A stretch of DNA of 34,299 bases from CAYSXY01 sp964435165 (GTDB lineage Bacteria; Pseudomonadota; Alphaproteobacteria; Rickettsiales; RI-342): assembly GCA_964435165.1 (NCBI GenBank), contig CAYSXY010000022.1:1-34299 (forward strand), in the 5' to 3' direction. The notes beneath the pieces are model-generated. The model saw only the letters and a list, made by a program, of their open reading frames with translations. It had not been told where the DNA came from and searched no databases. Shown piece after piece: positions 32,374 through 34,299 of this stretch (the first letter of the stretch is position 1; each line of letters opens with the position of its first letter). The translations under genes and the position numbers were made by a program.

Positions 32374-34164
32374 CTAATAAGCCCGTGCTTCCGGCGGAAA
32401 GGCTGGGATGTCTTCGCTGATTGGCGTTGCGCCGACATGTCGCGCTGAAAGTCTTACTTCCTCTGTGTCATTAATCCACGCCAGGCTGTGTTTTAGCCAA
32501 TGCTTGTCGTCACGTGTCGGGAAATCATCGCGATAATGTGCGCCACGGCTTTCTTCACGCGCTAGTGCGGAATGCAGGACGGTTGAGGCTTGCTGCATCA
32601 GATTTTCCAGTTCGACCAGCGTGACAAGTTCCGTATTCCAGATAAGGCCGCGATCGTTCAAGGTGATGTGTTGCAGGCGATCCTGGCACTCAGCCAGCCG
32701 TTCAATCCCTGTATTGAGTCCTGTGGCGGTACGAAAAATCGATGCATAATCATGCATAATATATTGCAGATCTTCACGTAGCTGAGCACGTGATTCATCC
32801 CCTCGGCGTTCAAAGTACTGCTCAAAATGTGCAAGTGCTTTGTCGACGGCTTGTAGCTGTGGCGTGGGCGGCGGGAAGGGGCTCTTGATCGTGGCCTTTG
32901 CTTCTTCTCCCGCTAGTTTGCCAAACACCATCAAATCCAGCAGGGAATTACAGCCAAGACGGTTGGCTCCATGGACGGAGTTACAGGCGGCCTCGCCAAT
33001 GGCCATGAGGCCCGGTACAATCGATTCGTCGCCATTTTCATCAATGCGCAGCACATGGCTGTCGCGGTTGGCGGTGATGCCTCCCATGGTGTAATGGACA
33101 CAGGGCAGCACAGGAATCGGATCAGTACAGGCATCGACCCCGGCAAAGGTTTTGGCAATATGCAGTACGGTTGGTAATTTTTCCTGTAACACATGCTCCG
33201 GCAGGTGGCTGACGACCAGTTCAAGATAATGCTGCTCCGGCCCGCAGCCGCGCCCGGCCATGATTTCCTGCCGCATGGCGCGGCTGATGACATCACGCGA
33301 GGCGAGGTCTTTATAGGCAGGGGCATAGCGCTCCATAAAGCGTTCGCCTTCAGAATTGACAAGATAGCCGCCTTCACCGCGCGCGCCTTCGGTGAGCAGG
33401 CAACCATAGCGATAAATGCCGGTCGGGTGGAACTGAATGAACTCCATATCCTGCAACGGCAAGCCGGCCCGCAGCACCATGGCATTGCCATCGCCCGTGC
33501 AAATGGACGAGGCCGTGGTATGGGCATAGAGCTGACCACATCCGCCGGTGGCGAGGATGGTGACATGCGCAGCAAATATCTGCAGGGTACCGGTTTCCAA
33601 CTCCCAGGCCAGCACTCCCTGACAGCGGCCATCCTCGCTCATCAACAGGTCGAGGACGATGATTTCTTCACGTAATTGCAGGCCATGTCGCATCGATTGT
33701 TGATAGAGCGCGTGTAGCATCGCATGCCCGGTGCGATCCGCTGCGGCGCAGGCGCGGTGGGCGAGGGGGCCTTTTCCATACTCTGTTGACTGGCCGCCAT
33801 ACGCGCGCTGATAAATCTGGCCTTGCGGGTCACGTGTGAACGGCACGCCATAATGTTCCAACTCGGTCACGGCGTCATTGGCGTGGCGGCACAGCAGTTC
33901 CACGGCATCCTGATCACTCAGCCAGTCGGAACCGCGAATGGTGTCGTACATCAGCCAGCGCCAGTCATCTGCTCCACGGTTGCCCAGCGGTGCATTGATG
34001 CCGCCCTGTGCGGCCACGGTGTGGCTGCGCGTGGCAGGGACTTTGCTCAGGCAGGTGACGGATAAGCCTTGTTCCAGCGCCGACAATGCCGCTCGCAGGC
34101 CCGCACCACCAGCACCGATGACCAGCACATCGCAATGATGTGTCTCCGAAATAGTGTGCGACAT
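32374..34164 (-). CDS. sdhA: Succinate dehydrogenase flavoprotein subunit
   Basis: SdhA carries FAD and oxidises succinate to fumarate in respiratory complex II. From the ATG at 34164 the protein is 596 residues, the family length; an in-frame GTG at 34218 would add 18 residues and is less likely. Marks: GAGGAG (17-22), His48 in SHTVAAQGG (the FAD-linked histidine), CAAADRTGHAMLH, QFHPTGIY, LTEGARGEGGY, VHYTMGGI, SVHGANRLGCNSLLDL and ESRGAHYRDDFP. No sdhB follows (the next gene is rpsA), and no sdhC or sdhD is visible in the 135 bp before the window ends. The missing partners may lie elsewhere. Confidence 0.92.
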   Translation of the reverse strand: MSHTISETHHCDVLVIGAGGAGLRAALSALEQGLSVTCLSKVPATRSHTVAAQGGINAPLGNRGADDWRWLMYDTIRGSDWLSDQDAVELLCRHANDAVTELEHYGVPFTRDPQGQIYQRAYGGQSTEYGKGPLAHRACAAADRTGHAMLHALYQQSMRHGLQLREEIIVLDLLMSEDGRCQGVLAWELETGTLQIFAAHVTILATGGCGQLYAHTTASSICTGDGNAMVLRAGLPLQDMEFIQFHPTGIYRYGCLLTEGARGEGGYLVNSEGERFMERYAPAYKDLASRDVISRAMRQEIMAGRGCGPEQHYLELVVSHLPEHVLQEKLPTVLHIAKTFAGVDACTDPIPVLPCVHYTMGGITANRDSHVLRIDENGDESIVPGLMAIGEAACNSVHGANRLGCNSLLDLMVFGKLAGEEAKATIKSPFPPPTPQLQAVDKALAHFEQYFERRGDESRAQLREDLQYIMHDYASIFRTATGLNTGIERLAECQDRLQHITLNDRGLIWNTELVTLVELENLMQQASTVLHSALAREESRGAHYRDDFPTRDDKHWLKHSLAWINDTEEVRLSARHVGATPISEDIPAFPPEARAY

Positions 34165-34299
34165 GGGCGACGCTTCATCCTGTATCTCAACCCGATATGC
34201 CGCTATAGCAGGTCTCACTTGCTGTGAAAAGCAACAGCATATGATTGGGTATAGTAAATGGTGTTTTTAATCTCGTTGCTTGAACTTAACTTTCGTTAG

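Overview
The window looks like a piece of an alphaproteobacterial chromosome, probably a metagenome-derived or draft assembly because it contains one run of exactly 100 N. The evidence for Alphaproteobacteria is gene content and order: rpsA-sppA-ihfB, plsY-dprA near topA, ruvX beside gatCAB, and a tRNA-Ser(UGA) with encoded CCA. Base composition is mid-range. I cannot place it below class level.

Layout: (1) 1-935, one membrane protein of unknown function with an uncertain 5' end, lying on the 3' side of a tRNA-Ser gene. (2) 936-1439, a complete tRNA-Ser(UGA) preceded by a 157-bp tandem repeat; each unit is a 37-nt 5' half of a tRNA-Ser ending at the anticodon plus about 120 bp of palindrome-rich spacer. 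The assembly gap sits inside this array, exactly in phase. (3) 1489-5153, galU, a 579-residue protein of unknown function and hemC, all on the minus strand. (4) 5246-11551, a 2101-residue secreted RTX protein with an N-terminal FecR-like domain. (5) 11774-13202, a CobB-type sirtuin with a degenerate zinc site and two small, apparently related acidic proteins. (6) 13203-15617, two unrecognised plus-strand genes flanked by two clusters of palindromic repeats. (7) 15618-21125, minus-strand housekeeping genes topA, dprA, plsY and ruvX, with a small frameshifted plus-strand gene between topA and dprA. (8) 21198-24500, gatC-gatA-gatB for tRNA-dependent Gln/Asn synthesis. (9) 24503-29042, envelope-related and unknown genes: a possible kinase-like protein, three lipoproteins (one OmpA-like), a TPR protein and an SDR-type epimerase/reductase. 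(10) 29110-32183, the operon rpsA-sppA-ihfB on the minus strand, followed by sdhA (32374-34164) without a visible sdhB or sdhD.

Most of the window is ordinary housekeeping sequence. The most unusual part is the half-tRNA tandem array next to tRNA-Ser. One of its halves carries a D-stem base pair that is swapped on both sides relative to the others, so it derives from a gene that was once under folding selection. Less striking but worth checking are the FecR-RTX protein, the paralogous small-protein pair, the zinc-less CobB and the possible pseudokinase.
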